A stretch of DNA of 64,000 bases from Oceanihabitans sp. 2_MG-2023 (GCF_030547245.1 NZ_JAUOQT010000001.1:124001-188000); one strand, 5' to 3'; numbered from the stretch's first letter, positions 8,523 through 18,061 are shown. Numbers and translations are program-made. Notes: generated by a model from the sequence alone, not told the origin.

Positions 8523-10839
8523 AAACAAAACAAATATTGAACTAGACACCAAACTAGATGCGGTTTCTATTGCGCTAAAAAAAAGTATTAAAAACTTAGA
8601 TTCTTATACACATGTACGTGGAGAATCCCTGTATGTTGACGATGTAAATATTAGACAAGGCACATTTCACGCTGTGGTTTTTGATGCACCAAAAGCACAC
8701 GGAAAAATAAAAAGTATCGATTATACAAAAGCGGAAGCTTTACAAGGTGTAGAACGTATTTTCACCTACAAAGATGTTCCTGGAAAAAATGAAATTGGTG
8801 GTATTATTGCAGACGAACCTTTGTTTGCTGAAGATGAAGTGCATTTTTGGGGTATGCCAATCGCATTAATTGTTGCTGAATCTGAGTTTATTGCACGAAA
8901 AGCAAGAGATTTAATCGAAATAAATATTGAAGATTTACCAGTAATCACAACTGCAAAAGAAGCAAAAGCGAAAGGTAGTTTTATAAACGCACCACGATCT
9001 TTTAGTTTAGGAGATACCGAAAAAGCATTTAAAAATTGTGATTATATTTTTGAAGGCGAAACCTTTTCCAACGGACAAGAACATTTATATATTGAAGCGC
9101 AAGGTGCTTATGCAGAGCCTTTAGAAAATGGAAATATTAAAATCACTTCCTCTACACAAGGACCAACAGCTGTACAAAAAACAGTAGCACAAGTTTTAGG
9201 TGTAGCAATGCATAAAATAGAAGTCGATGTTACGCGCCTTGGTGGTGGTTTTGGTGGTAAAGAAGACCAAGCAACACCTTGGGCAGTTATGGCTGCTTTG
9301 GCAACGTATCATTTAAATCAGTCGGTAAAATTAATTCTTAATCGCCATGACGATTTACGTATGACTGGAAAACGTCATCCATATGAAAGCACTTATAAAA
9401 TCGGACTCTCAAAAGACTTAAAAATCCTAGCGTACCAAACCGAGTTTTTACAAAATTCTGGAGCTGCTGCAGATTTATCTCCTGCCATTGCTGAGCGTAC
9501 CTTATTTCACGCAACCAATAGTTATTACGTGCCAAACGTAACCACTAAAGTATTAAGTTGTAAAACCAATTTACCACCAAACACAGCGTTTCGTGGTTTT
9601 GGAGGACCACAAGGTATGTTTGTTATTGAGTCTGCTATTGCAAAAGCAGCAAATGAAATTGGTGTGCAGCCAAGAGAGATTCAGGAAGCCAATTTGCTTA
9701 ATGAAAACGACACTTTTTCCTATGGACAAATTGCTAAAAAAGTAGAAGCTAAAAACACATGGCATACTGCTAAAAACATATTCAATATTGATGTTTTAGA
9801 ACAAGAGGTTGCAGATTTCAATAAAAACAATATGGCTTTCAAAAAAGGGATTTCCTTTATGCCAATTACCTTTGGTATTTCGTTTACCAATACACCTATG
9901 AATCATGCACGTGCATTGGTGCATATTTATTTAGATGGAAGTATTGGTATTAGCACAGCTGCTGTAGAAATGGGGCAAGGTGTAAACACCAAAATGATGC
10001 AAATTGCTGCTGCTATTTTTTCCATTCCTATTGATAAAATAAAGATAGAAACAACCAATACAACCAGAGTTGCAAACACTTCTCCTTCTGCTGCAAGTTC
10101 AACAGCAGATTTAAACGGAAAAGCAACGTTAATGGCTTGTAATTCCCTTTTAGAACGTTTAAAAACGGTAGCTTCAGAAGCATTACATACTTCAGAAAAA
10201 AGCATCACTTTAAAAGAGGAAACAGTTTATGTTGATGGTGAAAAGTCTAATTTAACTTGGACACAACTCATCAGTAAAGCCATGTTACAACGTGTTGCTT
10301 TAACCGAAAATGCACACTATGCAACACCAGAAATTCACTTTGATAAAACCAAAGAAAAAGGACATCCTTTTGCCTATCATGTTTACGGAACAGCAATCAC
10401 CACAACAACCATAGATTGTACGCGTGGCACTTATGAATTTGACAGCGTAAAGATTGTACACGATTATGGAAAAAGCATGAGTGAAGGCATTGACCTAGGG
10501 CAAGTAGAAGGTGCTTTAATTCAAGGCATTGGATGGATGACATTAGAAGAAATTGCCTATAATAAAGACGGGAGATTACTATCTAATGCATTATCCACCT
10601 ATAAAGTTCCAGATATTTTTTCTGTACCTAAAACAGTGGAAGTAATCCCTGTAGAAACGGAAGGAAATGATATGGCTATTTTAAAATCGAAAGCTGTTGG
10701 CGAGCCTCCTTTAATGTATGGTATTGGCGCTTATTTTGCACTTCAAAATGCCATTAAAGCGTTTAACCCTAATTATGATGTAAAGTTTCATGCACCAATG
10801 ACACCCGAAAAGGTTTTAACTGGTCTATACCAAAAATAA
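8515..10839 (+). CDS. xdhB: Xanthine dehydrogenase molybdopterin subunit
   Basis: This 774-residue catalytic subunit should carry molybdenum cofactor and hydroxylate xanthine. An N-terminal aldehyde-oxidase a/b hammerhead domain (starting THVRGESLYVDDV) is followed by molybdopterin-binding domains. Visible signatures are GGGFGGKE, the FRGFGGPQG loop and the C-terminal VGEPPL motif, with the catalytic glutamate at about Glu730. Length and domain order are usual for XdhB. It overlaps xdhA by 8 bases. Cofactor insertion probably needs the XdhC-like protein at 12909-13676. The gene ends in tandem TAA codons. Confidence 0.93.
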   Translation: MHKNKTNIELDTKLDAVSIALKKSIKNLDSYTHVRGESLYVDDVNIRQGTFHAVVFDAPKAHGKIKSIDYTKAEALQGVERIFTYKDVPGKNEIGGIIADEPLFAEDEVHFWGMPIALIVAESEFIARKARDLIEINIEDLPVITTAKEAKAKGSFINAPRSFSLGDTEKAFKNCDYIFEGETFSNGQEHLYIEAQGAYAEPLENGNIKITSSTQGPTAVQKTVAQVLGVAMHKIEVDVTRLGGGFGGKEDQATPWAVMAALATYHLNQSVKLILNRHDDLRMTGKRHPYESTYKIGLSKDLKILAYQTEFLQNSGAAADLSPAIAERTLFHATNSYYVPNVTTKVLSCKTNLPPNTAFRGFGGPQGMFVIESAIAKAANEIGVQPREIQEANLLNENDTFSYGQIAKKVEAKNTWHTAKNIFNIDVLEQEVADFNKNNMAFKKGISFMPITFGISFTNTPMNHARALVHIYLDGSIGISTAAVEMGQGVNTKMMQIAAAIFSIPIDKIKIETTNTTRVANTSPSAASSTADLNGKATLMACNSLLERLKTVASEALHTSEKSITLKEETVYVDGEKSNLTWTQLISKAMLQRVALTENAHYATPEIHFDKTKEKGHPFAYHVYGTAITTTTIDCTRGTYEFDSVKIVHDYGKSMSEGIDLGQVEGALIQGIGWMTLEEIAYNKDGRLLSNALSTYKVPDIFSVPKTVEVIPVETEGNDMAILKSKAVGEPPLMYGIGAYFALQNAIKAFNPNYDVKFHAPMTPEKVLTGLYQK

Positions 10840-10956
10840 TAAAGCCTTATCGCACTGCACTACAAAAAACAAAACATCCTTAAAGGCGCTCTAATTTATA
10901 GTGCTGGCGATTCTATTGCTGCACTTTTATTAGGTGAATTTTCTTGGTTTCGACTA

Positions 10957-11337
10957 TTGGGAATGATGTTTATTGGCGCCACATTTTACGCTTTTGAAAT
11001 CCCGAATTATTTTGATTGGATTGTAAAAAAGACGCAATTTTTAAAAGGAATTAAAGCCACGTTAACCAAAACGGTTTTAGCTATAGCCTATTTTAATCCC
11101 TTATGGATTGCTAGACATTTGTTATTTATCAAATTATTTTCAGGACAATTTGAAGCGATTGGCTTTAACTTAGTTGTAATTGCCTTTTGGTCATTTTTAG
11201 TGAATATTCCTATTTCATTTATTGCAAATTATATTATTCAAAACCGATTTAAACTAAAATGGCGATTCTTAGGAAGTGCTATTTTCTCTGCAATTATGGC
11301 AATTTATTATGCGTTGAGTGAGACGCTTTTTAGTTAA
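10957..11337 (+). CDS. Small membrane protein, possibly Mpv17-like, with uncertain start
   Basis: The frame encodes at least 126 mostly hydrophobic residues with three or four membrane segments. TTG at 10957 and ATG at 10963 are the first ordinary start codons. The open frame continues upstream, without any ATG, to the tandem stops of xdhB at 10837-10842. This stretch encodes plausible protein (KGALIYSAGD and on), so the real N-terminus probably lies there, from a rare start codon or from a lost start. The pattern of an N-terminal GD, an aromatic-rich second helix and a PLWIAR-type loop reminds me of the Mpv17/PMP22 family. That assignment is a weak guess, and its link to xanthine dehydrogenase is only positional. 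Confidence 0.5.
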   Translation: MGMMFIGATFYAFEIPNYFDWIVKKTQFLKGIKATLTKTVLAIAYFNPLWIARHLLFIKLFSGQFEAIGFNLVVIAFWSFLVNIPISFIANYIIQNRFKLKWRFLGSAIFSAIMAIYYALSETLFS

Positions 11338-11380
11338 GAAATGGATGATGCATTAACTGAGGGATGACAAAATCTTACCA

Positions 11381-11863
11381 TTATTTTAAGTCCTCCGTTT
11401 TCCAAAGCGAATATTCAGAAATATTATAATGTCTCAAAATATCCTCTAATAAATAATCACGAATTACAAGAATTAGATGTTGTGTTGTATTGTTTTTGAA
11501 TGAAGAAATTAAGGCTTCCGAAGAACGATGCAAGCCTTCGTTTTTTAATTCTAGTTTTCCTAATTCATCTATAATTACATATTTACATTTTGTTTTTGAA
11601 GCAACAGAAATCAAATAATCATTTGCTTTTACAAAAGCACTTTTTAAAAAAATATAACTACCAATTTTAATTACATTTTCCGTTTCCACTTCTGCTTCCG
11701 CTTCCAATTTAAACGTTTCGTTAGCTTTAATTTTAAAAAAATAGCGCTTTCCACCTTCACCATCTGGACATAACAATCCATCCACATCGCTTCTATTACT
11801 TATCCAATCTAGCAACGCTGTTGTTTTTCCGGTTCTAATTTCACCTGTTAGAATAAATATCAT
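11381..11863 (-). CDS. P-loop NTPase, THEP1-like
   Basis: This 160-residue protein is a small P-loop nucleotidase. Walker A is near the N-terminus (GEIRTGKTT, residues 7-15) and Walker B is YVIIDELGKLE. The layout and length resemble the THEP1 nucleoside-triphosphatase family, which hydrolyses NTPs to NDPs. Its start overlaps the stop of the membrane protein by 4 bases, so the pair is translationally coupled. Lying in the xdhC operon, it may support molybdenum-enzyme maturation or a transport function of its partner. That role is inferred from context only. Confidence 0.75.
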   Translation of the reverse strand: MIFILTGEIRTGKTTALLDWISNRSDVDGLLCPDGEGGKRYFFKIKANETFKLEAEAEVETENVIKIGSYIFLKSAFVKANDYLISVASKTKCKYVIIDELGKLELKNEGLHRSSEALISSFKNNTTQHLILVIRDYLLEDILRHYNISEYSLWKTEDLK

Positions 11864-12867
11864 TCCGAAGCAATTTTAAAATGAATACAATTAGAAATAC
11901 TATTGGCAATAAAATACTGGAATCGCGTATAACCTTTAAGATGACTTGTCTCTTTCCATGTTATGGAAATTATTTGTCGGAAATACGGAAACAAATCCAT
12001 TGCATTAGTAATATCTTCTTGATATTTAGATTCTTTTTTTGTAAGATATTTCCGAATTAATTTTAAAACAAAAGGCCCTAAAACCAAATACCAAAGCATT
12101 AAAAACAAGAAACTTCTAGCAATAATATATATTGCTTTTTGCCATCCAAATAAAGCACCTCCAAATGATGTAAATGCAAATACAATAATAACAATAGTGA
12201 TGCACCAAATCCAAATAACTTTCGCCTTTATCCTTCTTTTCGATTTTTTTTCTTCGGAAGTTAAAGCTGTAGACGCTAAATAAAATGGCATTTCTTTTTT
12301 AGCGGAAATAATACCAATCATACTTTTAATAAACAATCCAGCTAACAATCCGCCAACACCATACACCAAAAGATAGATACTAATTAGCAATGAGGTTGTT
12401 GTTGTTTCTGTTATAAAATTGATTTTTTCCTGAATCCAAATACCATAGATATTAATGGCTTCCCAAAAATCTGTACCATAAATAATGGTGAGTTTTAATA
12501 ATTTTTGAAGTGCAGATTGCAAGAAGGTTACCATTCCTAAAACAACTAAAGTTACCCCTTTCCAGGAAAAATTAGAAAATAAAAAGGCTCCAAAAACAGC
12601 TTGAAAACTTACAGAAATGTATGCTGTAAATGGCGAATACGGACTCACTGCCATTTTTATAATTAAAACAATTACTAGAGCTTTTAAAATGGCTTGCCAT
12701 TTATTTTCGGCATAAAACGCTAGTAAACTTATCAATAAAATAGCTATTCCTCCTACAATTAAACCCGTAAATGGCGAATTAAAAACATGCAAAAACCCAC
12801 CTAATCCAGACTCGTTTAAAGCCCAAAGTGCTGTTAATTTATCTAGAATGGATTTGTTATTTTTCAT
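11860..12867 (-). CDS. Polytopic membrane protein of unknown function
   Basis: This 335-residue protein has about seven or eight hydrophobic segments (for example FTGLIVGGIAILLISLL near residue 35, and two strong segments around 150-180 and 220-265). I do not recognise the family. It is coupled by a 4-base overlap to the P-loop NTPase and lies 41 bases downstream of xdhC on the same strand. Pairing of a membrane protein with a small NTPase suggests a transport or energised membrane complex connected with purine or molybdenum enzyme function. That is inference. The start is the only ATG that keeps the N-terminal amphipathic stretch. Confidence 0.7.
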   Translation of the reverse strand: MKNNKSILDKLTALWALNESGLGGFLHVFNSPFTGLIVGGIAILLISLLAFYAENKWQAILKALVIVLIIKMAVSPYSPFTAYISVSFQAVFGAFLFSNFSWKGVTLVVLGMVTFLQSALQKLLKLTIIYGTDFWEAINIYGIWIQEKINFITETTTTSLLISIYLLVYGVGGLLAGLFIKSMIGIISAKKEMPFYLASTALTSEEKKSKRRIKAKVIWIWCITIVIIVFAFTSFGGALFGWQKAIYIIARSFLFLMLWYLVLGPFVLKLIRKYLTKKESKYQEDITNAMDLFPYFRQIISITWKETSHLKGYTRFQYFIANSISNCIHFKIASE

Positions 12868-12875
12868 ATAAATGA

Positions 12876-12905
12876 GAAACTTAGCTAAAAACGGAATAAC
12901 GCAAA
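12876..12905 (-). promoter_or_regulatory. Putative promoter for the membrane protein/NTPase pair
   Basis: Read on the minus strand, TTTG (12902-12905) is followed after 18 bases by TAAGTTTC (12876-12883). This is one base from the Bacteroidota -7 consensus TAnnTTTG with normal spacing to a -33 TTTG. It ends just upstream of the ATG at 12867, so any transcript would have a very short leader. Confidence 0.35.
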
Positions 12906-12908
12906 CAA

Positions 12909-13676
12909 TTATTTATAATGTACTTGTAATAGTTGCGCAACAACGCTTATTGCAATTTCTTTTGGTGTATCTCCACCTATATCTAAACCTATTGGACACA
13001 CTACATTTTTCATTCCTTCTGGTATATCCATTTCTTTAATAAGCATATTATTAAAGCGTACTTTTTTGGTTTTACTACCTATTAAACCTAAAAATTTGGT
13101 TTCATTTTGCAATGCCATTGCAATAATATCAAAATCAATCGCATGATTGTGTGTAAGCACCAAAACATAGCTGTTTTTACCCCACTTTACAGCTTCTTTA
13201 AAAGTTTTAAAATCGGTTTCCGTGGTTTGATGTGTAGTTATACTTTCCTCTAAATCTAAATTAGCAAACCAATTGTCACGAGAATCTATAAGATGTACTT
13301 TAAAAGGTGTATCTATTAAAAGCTTGCAAATTTCCATTCCAATATGTCCTGCGCCAAATAAAAATAATTCTGGAGATTGATGCATAGGTTCTATAATAAA
13401 TTCTACTTTTCCGCCACAACATTGTTCAAATTCGGGCCCTAAAGTGTAGGTGGATGCAATGATTCTATTTTCTTTTAAAGCAACTATTGCTTCGTCTATA
13501 GCTTTAAATTCTAACTTTCCGCCACCAATAGTACCATGAATTTGTTTGTTATTGGTAACTAGCATCCTGGAACCAACTATACAAGGAGTAGACCCTAAGC
13601 ATTTGGTTATAGTTACTAGCGCAACGGGAATTTGCTTTTGTTTAAATTCTGCTAAAAGAGTAATCCAGTTTTGCAT
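12909..13676 (-). CDS. xdhC: XdhC-family molybdenum enzyme maturation factor
   Basis: XdhC proteins bind molybdenum cofactor and help its sulfuration and insertion into xanthine dehydrogenase. This 255-residue protein shows an N-terminal XdhC/CoxI domain with a conserved cysteine (KCLGSTPC) and an IGGGKLEF motif. A C-terminal Rossmann domain begins at GAGHIGMEI. A double cysteine (EQCCGGKVEF) lies between them. It is 4 bases downstream of the antiporter gene on the same strand. The xdhAB genes are on the opposite strand about 2 kb away, so the maturation factor is not in the same transcript as its client. Confidence 0.88.
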   Translation of the reverse strand: MQNWITLLAEFKQKQIPVALVTITKCLGSTPCIVGSRMLVTNNKQIHGTIGGGKLEFKAIDEAIVALKENRIIASTYTLGPEFEQCCGGKVEFIIEPMHQSPELFLFGAGHIGMEICKLLIDTPFKVHLIDSRDNWFANLDLEESITTHQTTETDFKTFKEAVKWGKNSYVLVLTHNHAIDFDIIAMALQNETKFLGLIGSKTKKVRFNNMLIKEMDIPEGMKNVVCPIGLDIGGDTPKEIAISVVAQLLQVHYK

Positions 13677-13680
13677 ACAT

Positions 13681-14922
13681 TTATTTTACTTCTACTTTTT
13701 TAACCAGCTTTCCTACAGTCATTCCTTGTACAAGAATTGAAAAAACAACTACCACATACGTAATTACCAAAAACAAATCACGCTCCATAGCTTGTGTAAG
13801 CCCTAGAGCTAAAGCAATAGATATTCCTCCACGCAGACCTCCCCAAGTCATAATTAAATTGGTTTTTGGCACGAAGTCTAATTTTTTTTCAAAGAATTTT
13901 ATTGGTAGTAATAACGAAATATATCTGCATAATAACACTAAAGGAATCGCTATTAAACCGGCTAATAAATACTCCATTTCAAAAGTTAAAACAAGCATTT
14001 CCATACCTATTAAAACAAACAAAACAGTATTTAGCAGTATATCTATTAACTCCCAAAATTTATCTACATAGGTCTCCGTAGTTTCAGACATTGCCGAATC
14101 TCTAACCGTATCATTACCAACAACTAAACCAGCGGTAACCATTGCTAAAGGCGCAGAAATATGCAATTTTTGTGCTAACACAGTTCCAGCCATAACTGCC
14201 GCAAGAGTTATAATTACTTCAATATCATAATCGTCAATTGACTTCATTAATCGATACGTAATCCACCCTAAAATTAATCCTAAAACAATACCTCCAATAA
14301 CTTCTAAACCAAACAACTCTACCACTTCTAAAGCACTAACATTATCTATACCTAAGTCTGCTATCTTAAAAATGGTTAAAAATATTACTACACCTACACC
14401 ATCATTAAATAAAGACTCTCCAACAATTTTCGTTTCTAGTTTCTTGGGTGCACCAGCTTTTTTTAAAATACCTAAAACAGCAATAGGATCTGTTGGTGAA
14501 ATTAAAGAACCAAATAACAAACAGTAAATAAAATCTACATGCAATCCTACAATAGGTAATGCATAAAACATTATTAAACCAACTAAAAATGTAGAAATTA
14601 AAACACCAAATGTAGCAAATGCTAAAACCGGCCATCGTTGTACTTTAAGCTGTTCAAAATTAGTATGCAAAGCTCCTGCAAAAAGTAAGAAACTTAACAT
14701 TACATCTAATAAAACTGCTTTAAAATCTATTTGTTTTATTATAAATCGCTCGGCATTTAGCAAAGTGTCGTCAAAATAACTTAATGCAAATACCGCAAGT
14801 GTAAACACAATAGTAATTAACATTAAACCAATAGTGTTTGGCATTTTTAAAAATCGTACATTTATATAGCCAAAAATAGCAGATATAAGCACTAATACTG
14901 AAGCGATTACAAAATAATCCAT
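13681..14922 (-). CDS. Na+/H+ antiporter, CPA1/NhaP type
   Basis: This 413-residue inner-membrane protein has about 12 hydrophobic segments. Typical CPA1 motifs are present: SPTDPIAV in the middle and ESLFNDGVGVVIF with the ion-binding Asn-Asp pair. It should exchange sodium (or potassium) for protons and so support pH and salt homeostasis, as expected in a marine bacterium. It lacks the long cytosolic C-terminal domain of eukaryotic NHE or plant SOS1 proteins. It ends 4 bases before xdhC on the same strand; the join may be transcriptional only. The exact cation cannot be told from sequence. Confidence 0.9.
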   Translation of the reverse strand: MDYFVIASVLVLISAIFGYINVRFLKMPNTIGLMLITIVFTLAVFALSYFDDTLLNAERFIIKQIDFKAVLLDVMLSFLLFAGALHTNFEQLKVQRWPVLAFATFGVLISTFLVGLIMFYALPIVGLHVDFIYCLLFGSLISPTDPIAVLGILKKAGAPKKLETKIVGESLFNDGVGVVIFLTIFKIADLGIDNVSALEVVELFGLEVIGGIVLGLILGWITYRLMKSIDDYDIEVIITLAAVMAGTVLAQKLHISAPLAMVTAGLVVGNDTVRDSAMSETTETYVDKFWELIDILLNTVLFVLIGMEMLVLTFEMEYLLAGLIAIPLVLLCRYISLLLPIKFFEKKLDFVPKTNLIMTWGGLRGGISIALALGLTQAMERDLFLVITYVVVVFSILVQGMTVGKLVKKVEVK

Positions 14923-15054
14923 AGAAAAATATATTTATTGCTAAATTAAAAATTTATATCTTTTAATTATCATTATTCCCATATTATGAAACAAGCATGC
15001 TAAAAACCTATCCTACTAAGAATATTAAATCGTTAACAGCATAAACACAAACAC

Positions 15055-16509
15055 ATGAAAAGGGCATATATAGATTTACATTGTCACCCAGCTTTAAAGC
15101 CTTATGGCAAGAGTTACAAATACAATCCTACCAAACAAAACCATTTAAACGCTGGTAGAAAAAACTCTATTTGGCACTATAGTCCTCCAAACTTCTTAGA
15201 ACGTCAAGTAAATAAAATACTAACCTTAACTAAATTTACACAAACCGATCTAACAGCCTTAGCAAAAGCCAATTGTCTAATTGTTGTGATTTCTTTATAT
15301 CCTTTTGAAAAACATTTCTTAAAAGACAGGATGCTAGGCTTTAAGTTTATTTCGGATATACTAACAAATCTTGCAGCTGGAGTTAGCCATTCTAGAATTG
15401 ATAATATTAGAAGCCATAAAAGTTATTTTCAAGATTTAAATTTTGAATACGAATACTACCTACAGCTTCATAATTTTGCACAAGAAATAGATAATATCAC
15501 CTACACTTATAAAATGACTAGTAGTTTTTCTGAAGTAGAAAAAAACATAGAAAAATCTTCAGAAACTAGAAAAATAATTAGCCTTATACCAAGTATTGAA
15601 GGTGCACATGCATTTGAAACCGGATTACTTCTAAAAGAAAACTCAGCAGATGAGCAAACAGTTTTAAACAATATTGACACAGTAAAAAGATGGGCACACA
15701 AACCGCTTTTTGTAACTTTAGCACATCATTTTTATAACGAAATTTGTGGTCATGCTAGAAGCATAAATATTGGAGCAATCAAAGACAACCAAAACAGAGG
15801 GCTAAACACAGACATAACCGAACTTGGTTATAAAGTAATAGATAAACTTTTAGACAACACTAACAACAAACGCATTCTCATAGATGTTAAACACATGAGT
15901 ACAGCTGCTAGAAAAACATACTATAAGCTACTAGAAACAAAATACGCAAACCAAAATATCCCAATCGTAGTAAGTCATGGCGCAGTAAACGGGAAACGAT
16001 CTATTGAAGAATGGAACAAAAAAGATTTCGGTTTAAGTAACCAATTTAGTGATATTGATATTAATTTTTATGACTCGGAAATACTACGTATTGCAAAATC
16101 TAAAGGTATTTTTGGCTTACAACTAGACGAAAGAAGAATAGCAAGTAAAAAAGCCATTAAAAGCTCCAGAATTTATATGCCAAAGAAAAAAAGACGTCTT
16201 GAAAACAAGTCCATACTTATCTGGAATCAAATACAACACTGCGCAGAAATATTAAACAAAAACAATCTATTTTGCTGGGAAACCGTTGCAATAGGATCCG
16301 ATTTTGATGGTATTGTAAACCCAATTAAAGGACTATGGACTAGCGAAAACGTAAAAGACATAGAGCCATATTTAGTAGAAAGAGCGAACAATTACCTAAA
16401 AGAACATTCCCAAGATTTAATTTCTTTAAATCAAATCACTGCACAAGAAATAATAGATCGTGTATTATTTTTAAATGCAGAAGCCTTTTTAAAAACCAAC
16501 TTTAATTAA
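15055..16509 (+). CDS. Peptidase M19 (membrane dipeptidase)-like amidohydrolase
   Basis: This 484-residue protein carries the ordered metal-ligand pattern of renal-dipeptidase (M19) enzymes. DLHCH is at the N-terminus, a Glu lies in SIEGAH, a His in TLAHHF, a further His in VSHGAVNG, and an Asp lies in GSDFDG near the C-terminus. Such enzymes use two zinc ions to cleave dipeptides or related amide and lactone substrates. It is longer than typical M19 proteins (about 330-420 residues), with an extended N-terminal half. No signal peptide or lipobox is visible, so it should be cytoplasmic. It precedes the arsenosugar-type cluster by 81 bases, but a functional link is not shown. Confidence 0.8.
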   Translation: MKRAYIDLHCHPALKPYGKSYKYNPTKQNHLNAGRKNSIWHYSPPNFLERQVNKILTLTKFTQTDLTALAKANCLIVVISLYPFEKHFLKDRMLGFKFISDILTNLAAGVSHSRIDNIRSHKSYFQDLNFEYEYYLQLHNFAQEIDNITYTYKMTSSFSEVEKNIEKSSETRKIISLIPSIEGAHAFETGLLLKENSADEQTVLNNIDTVKRWAHKPLFVTLAHHFYNEICGHARSINIGAIKDNQNRGLNTDITELGYKVIDKLLDNTNNKRILIDVKHMSTAARKTYYKLLETKYANQNIPIVVSHGAVNGKRSIEEWNKKDFGLSNQFSDIDINFYDSEILRIAKSKGIFGLQLDERRIASKKAIKSSRIYMPKKKRRLENKSILIWNQIQHCAEILNKNNLFCWETVAIGSDFDGIVNPIKGLWTSENVKDIEPYLVERANNYLKEHSQDLISLNQITAQEIIDRVLFLNAEAFLKTNFN

Positions 16510-16590
16510 TTCTATTTTTTTGTTAAGTTCTCTGTGTCTTATCGACAGAAACTGTATATTCATTTTTTATAACATTTTAAAAAAATAAAT

Positions 16591-16926
16591 ATGGCAAAAA
16601 CGTACTATGATCCAGCAGATTTAAGAAAGTTTGGAAAAATAACAGAATGGAACGAAGAACTTGGAAACAAGTTTTTTGACTATTATGGTAAAGTATTTGA
16701 AGAAGGAGCCTTAACTGCTAGAGAAAAATCATTAATAGCCTTAGCGGTAGCACACACCGAACAATGTCCATATTGTATTGACGCATATACCAAGGACAGT
16801 TTACAACGTGGTGTTACTAAAGAAGAAATGATGGAAGCCATTCATGTCGGTGCTGCGATAAAAAGTGGAGCAACCTTAGTGCATGGTGTACAAATGATGA
16901 ATAAAGTAAATAAACTAGACGGTTAA
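16591..16926 (+). CDS. Arsenosugar-associated peroxidase-like protein (AhpD/CMD fold)
   Basis: This 111-residue protein has an AhpD/carboxymuconolactone decarboxylase fold, with the redox pair Cys59-Cys62 in EQCPYC and the downstream amphipathic helix EAIHVGAAIKSG. The family next to ArsS genes is known as the arsenosugar biosynthesis-associated peroxidase-like protein; relatives in other bacteria replace a cysteine with selenocysteine, whereas here both positions are plain TGT cysteine codons. It lies 56 bases upstream of arsS on the same strand. A role in reducing arsenic species or protecting the radical enzyme is plausible. The biochemical reaction has not been established to my knowledge. 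Confidence 0.88.
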   Translation: MAKTYYDPADLRKFGKITEWNEELGNKFFDYYGKVFEEGALTAREKSLIALAVAHTEQCPYCIDAYTKDSLQRGVTKEEMMEAIHVGAAIKSGATLVHGVQMMNKVNKLDG

Positions 16927-16982
16927 AATAAAACCCAAACGGATTTACTTACGTAAGAATTACAAACACGAGAACCCGATTA

Positions 16983-18038
16983 ATGGCAACAAAGTCCCTA
17001 AAAAAGCTAGGAAGTGATTTAGCGAAAAGTAATAAACAATTAGAAATTTTATCTAATGGTATTTTTGCAAATGATGAACTTCCAACATTTAAAAACAAAA
17101 TTTCGGAAACGAGTCAGTTTCCGCTAAAAGCGAAACCTTTAGAAATTTTACAAATTAACGTCGGTTACATGTGTAACCAAGTTTGTGAGCATTGTCATGT
17201 AGATGCAGGTCCAGACCGAAAAGAAATCATGACGCAGGAAACCATGCAACAAATCTTAGATGTTATTAAAACTACTGGTGCGCATACTTTAGATTTAACA
17301 GGTGGCGCTCCAGAAATGAACCCTAATTTTAGATGGTTTGTCGAAGAAGCTTCAAAGATTGGTGTCAAAGATTTTATTGTTCGTTCTAATTTAACTATTA
17401 TTCGTGCAAATAAAAAATATTACGATTTACCTCAGTTTTTCAAAAAACATAACATTCATGTGATAAGTTCTATGCCACATTGGACACGTGGAAAAACCGA
17501 TAAACAACGTGGTGAAGGGGTTTTCGACATGTCTATAAAAGCATTACAAGAACTAAATGCTGTTGGTTACGGTATGCCAGGAAGCGATTTAAAATTAGAC
17601 CTAGTATACAACCCTTCTGGAGCCTTTTTACCAGGAGATCAATCTGCTATGGAAAAGGATTTCAAAAAAGCATTGATGGAAGATTTTAGTATACAGTTTC
17701 ACAACTTATTTGCGATTACTAATTTACCTATTGCAAGATTCTTAGACTTTTTAATAGCTTCAGAAAACTATGAAGATTATATGTATTCTCTAGTGGAAGC
17801 TTATAATCCTGCTGCTGTTGCAAATGTCATGTGTACTAACACATTGTCTGTAAGTTGGGATGGCTATTTATTTGATTGTGATTTTAACCAAATGCTAGAA
17901 TTACCTGTCAACAGTAAATCTAAACATATATCAGAATATAAAACAGAGCTACTGGAAGGTAGAAATATTGTAATTTCTCAACATTGTTATGGCTGTACTG
18001 CTGGAGCAGGAAGTAGCTGTCAAGGGGTTGTTGCTTAA
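16983..18038 (+). CDS. arsS: Arsenosugar biosynthesis radical SAM protein ArsS
   Basis: ArsS is a radical SAM enzyme that attaches the 5'-deoxyadenosyl group to dimethylarsenic, giving 5'-deoxy-5'-dimethylarsinoyl-adenosine, the precursor of arsenosugars. The radical SAM cluster motif is Cys64-x3-Cys68-x2-Cys71, followed by HVDAGP. A DLTGGAPEMNP segment is the SAM-binding GGE-like motif. The C-terminal Cys-rich half has Cys284, Cys299, Cys335, Cys338 and Cys346, and ends in SSCQG. Some homologues are selenoproteins; this one uses cysteine throughout. Length (351) is normal. It sits between the peroxidase-like gene and a TIGR04282 glycosyltransferase, the usual arrangement. No arsM methyltransferase is found in the window, so dimethylarsenic must be made elsewhere or imported. 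Confidence 0.92.
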   Translation: MATKSLKKLGSDLAKSNKQLEILSNGIFANDELPTFKNKISETSQFPLKAKPLEILQINVGYMCNQVCEHCHVDAGPDRKEIMTQETMQQILDVIKTTGAHTLDLTGGAPEMNPNFRWFVEEASKIGVKDFIVRSNLTIIRANKKYYDLPQFFKKHNIHVISSMPHWTRGKTDKQRGEGVFDMSIKALQELNAVGYGMPGSDLKLDLVYNPSGAFLPGDQSAMEKDFKKALMEDFSIQFHNLFAITNLPIARFLDFLIASENYEDYMYSLVEAYNPAAVANVMCTNTLSVSWDGYLFDCDFNQMLELPVNSKSKHISEYKTELLEGRNIVISQHCYGCTAGAGSSCQGVVA

Positions 18039-18061
18039 AATAAGAACTAAAAGTTTTTCGC

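Noticed and set aside
9338-9535. Open frame opposite the molybdopterin subunit gene, and many similar short frames elsewhere
   Set aside because: They are antisense to clear genes, have no family motifs and have poor composition, so they are shadows of the real coding strand.
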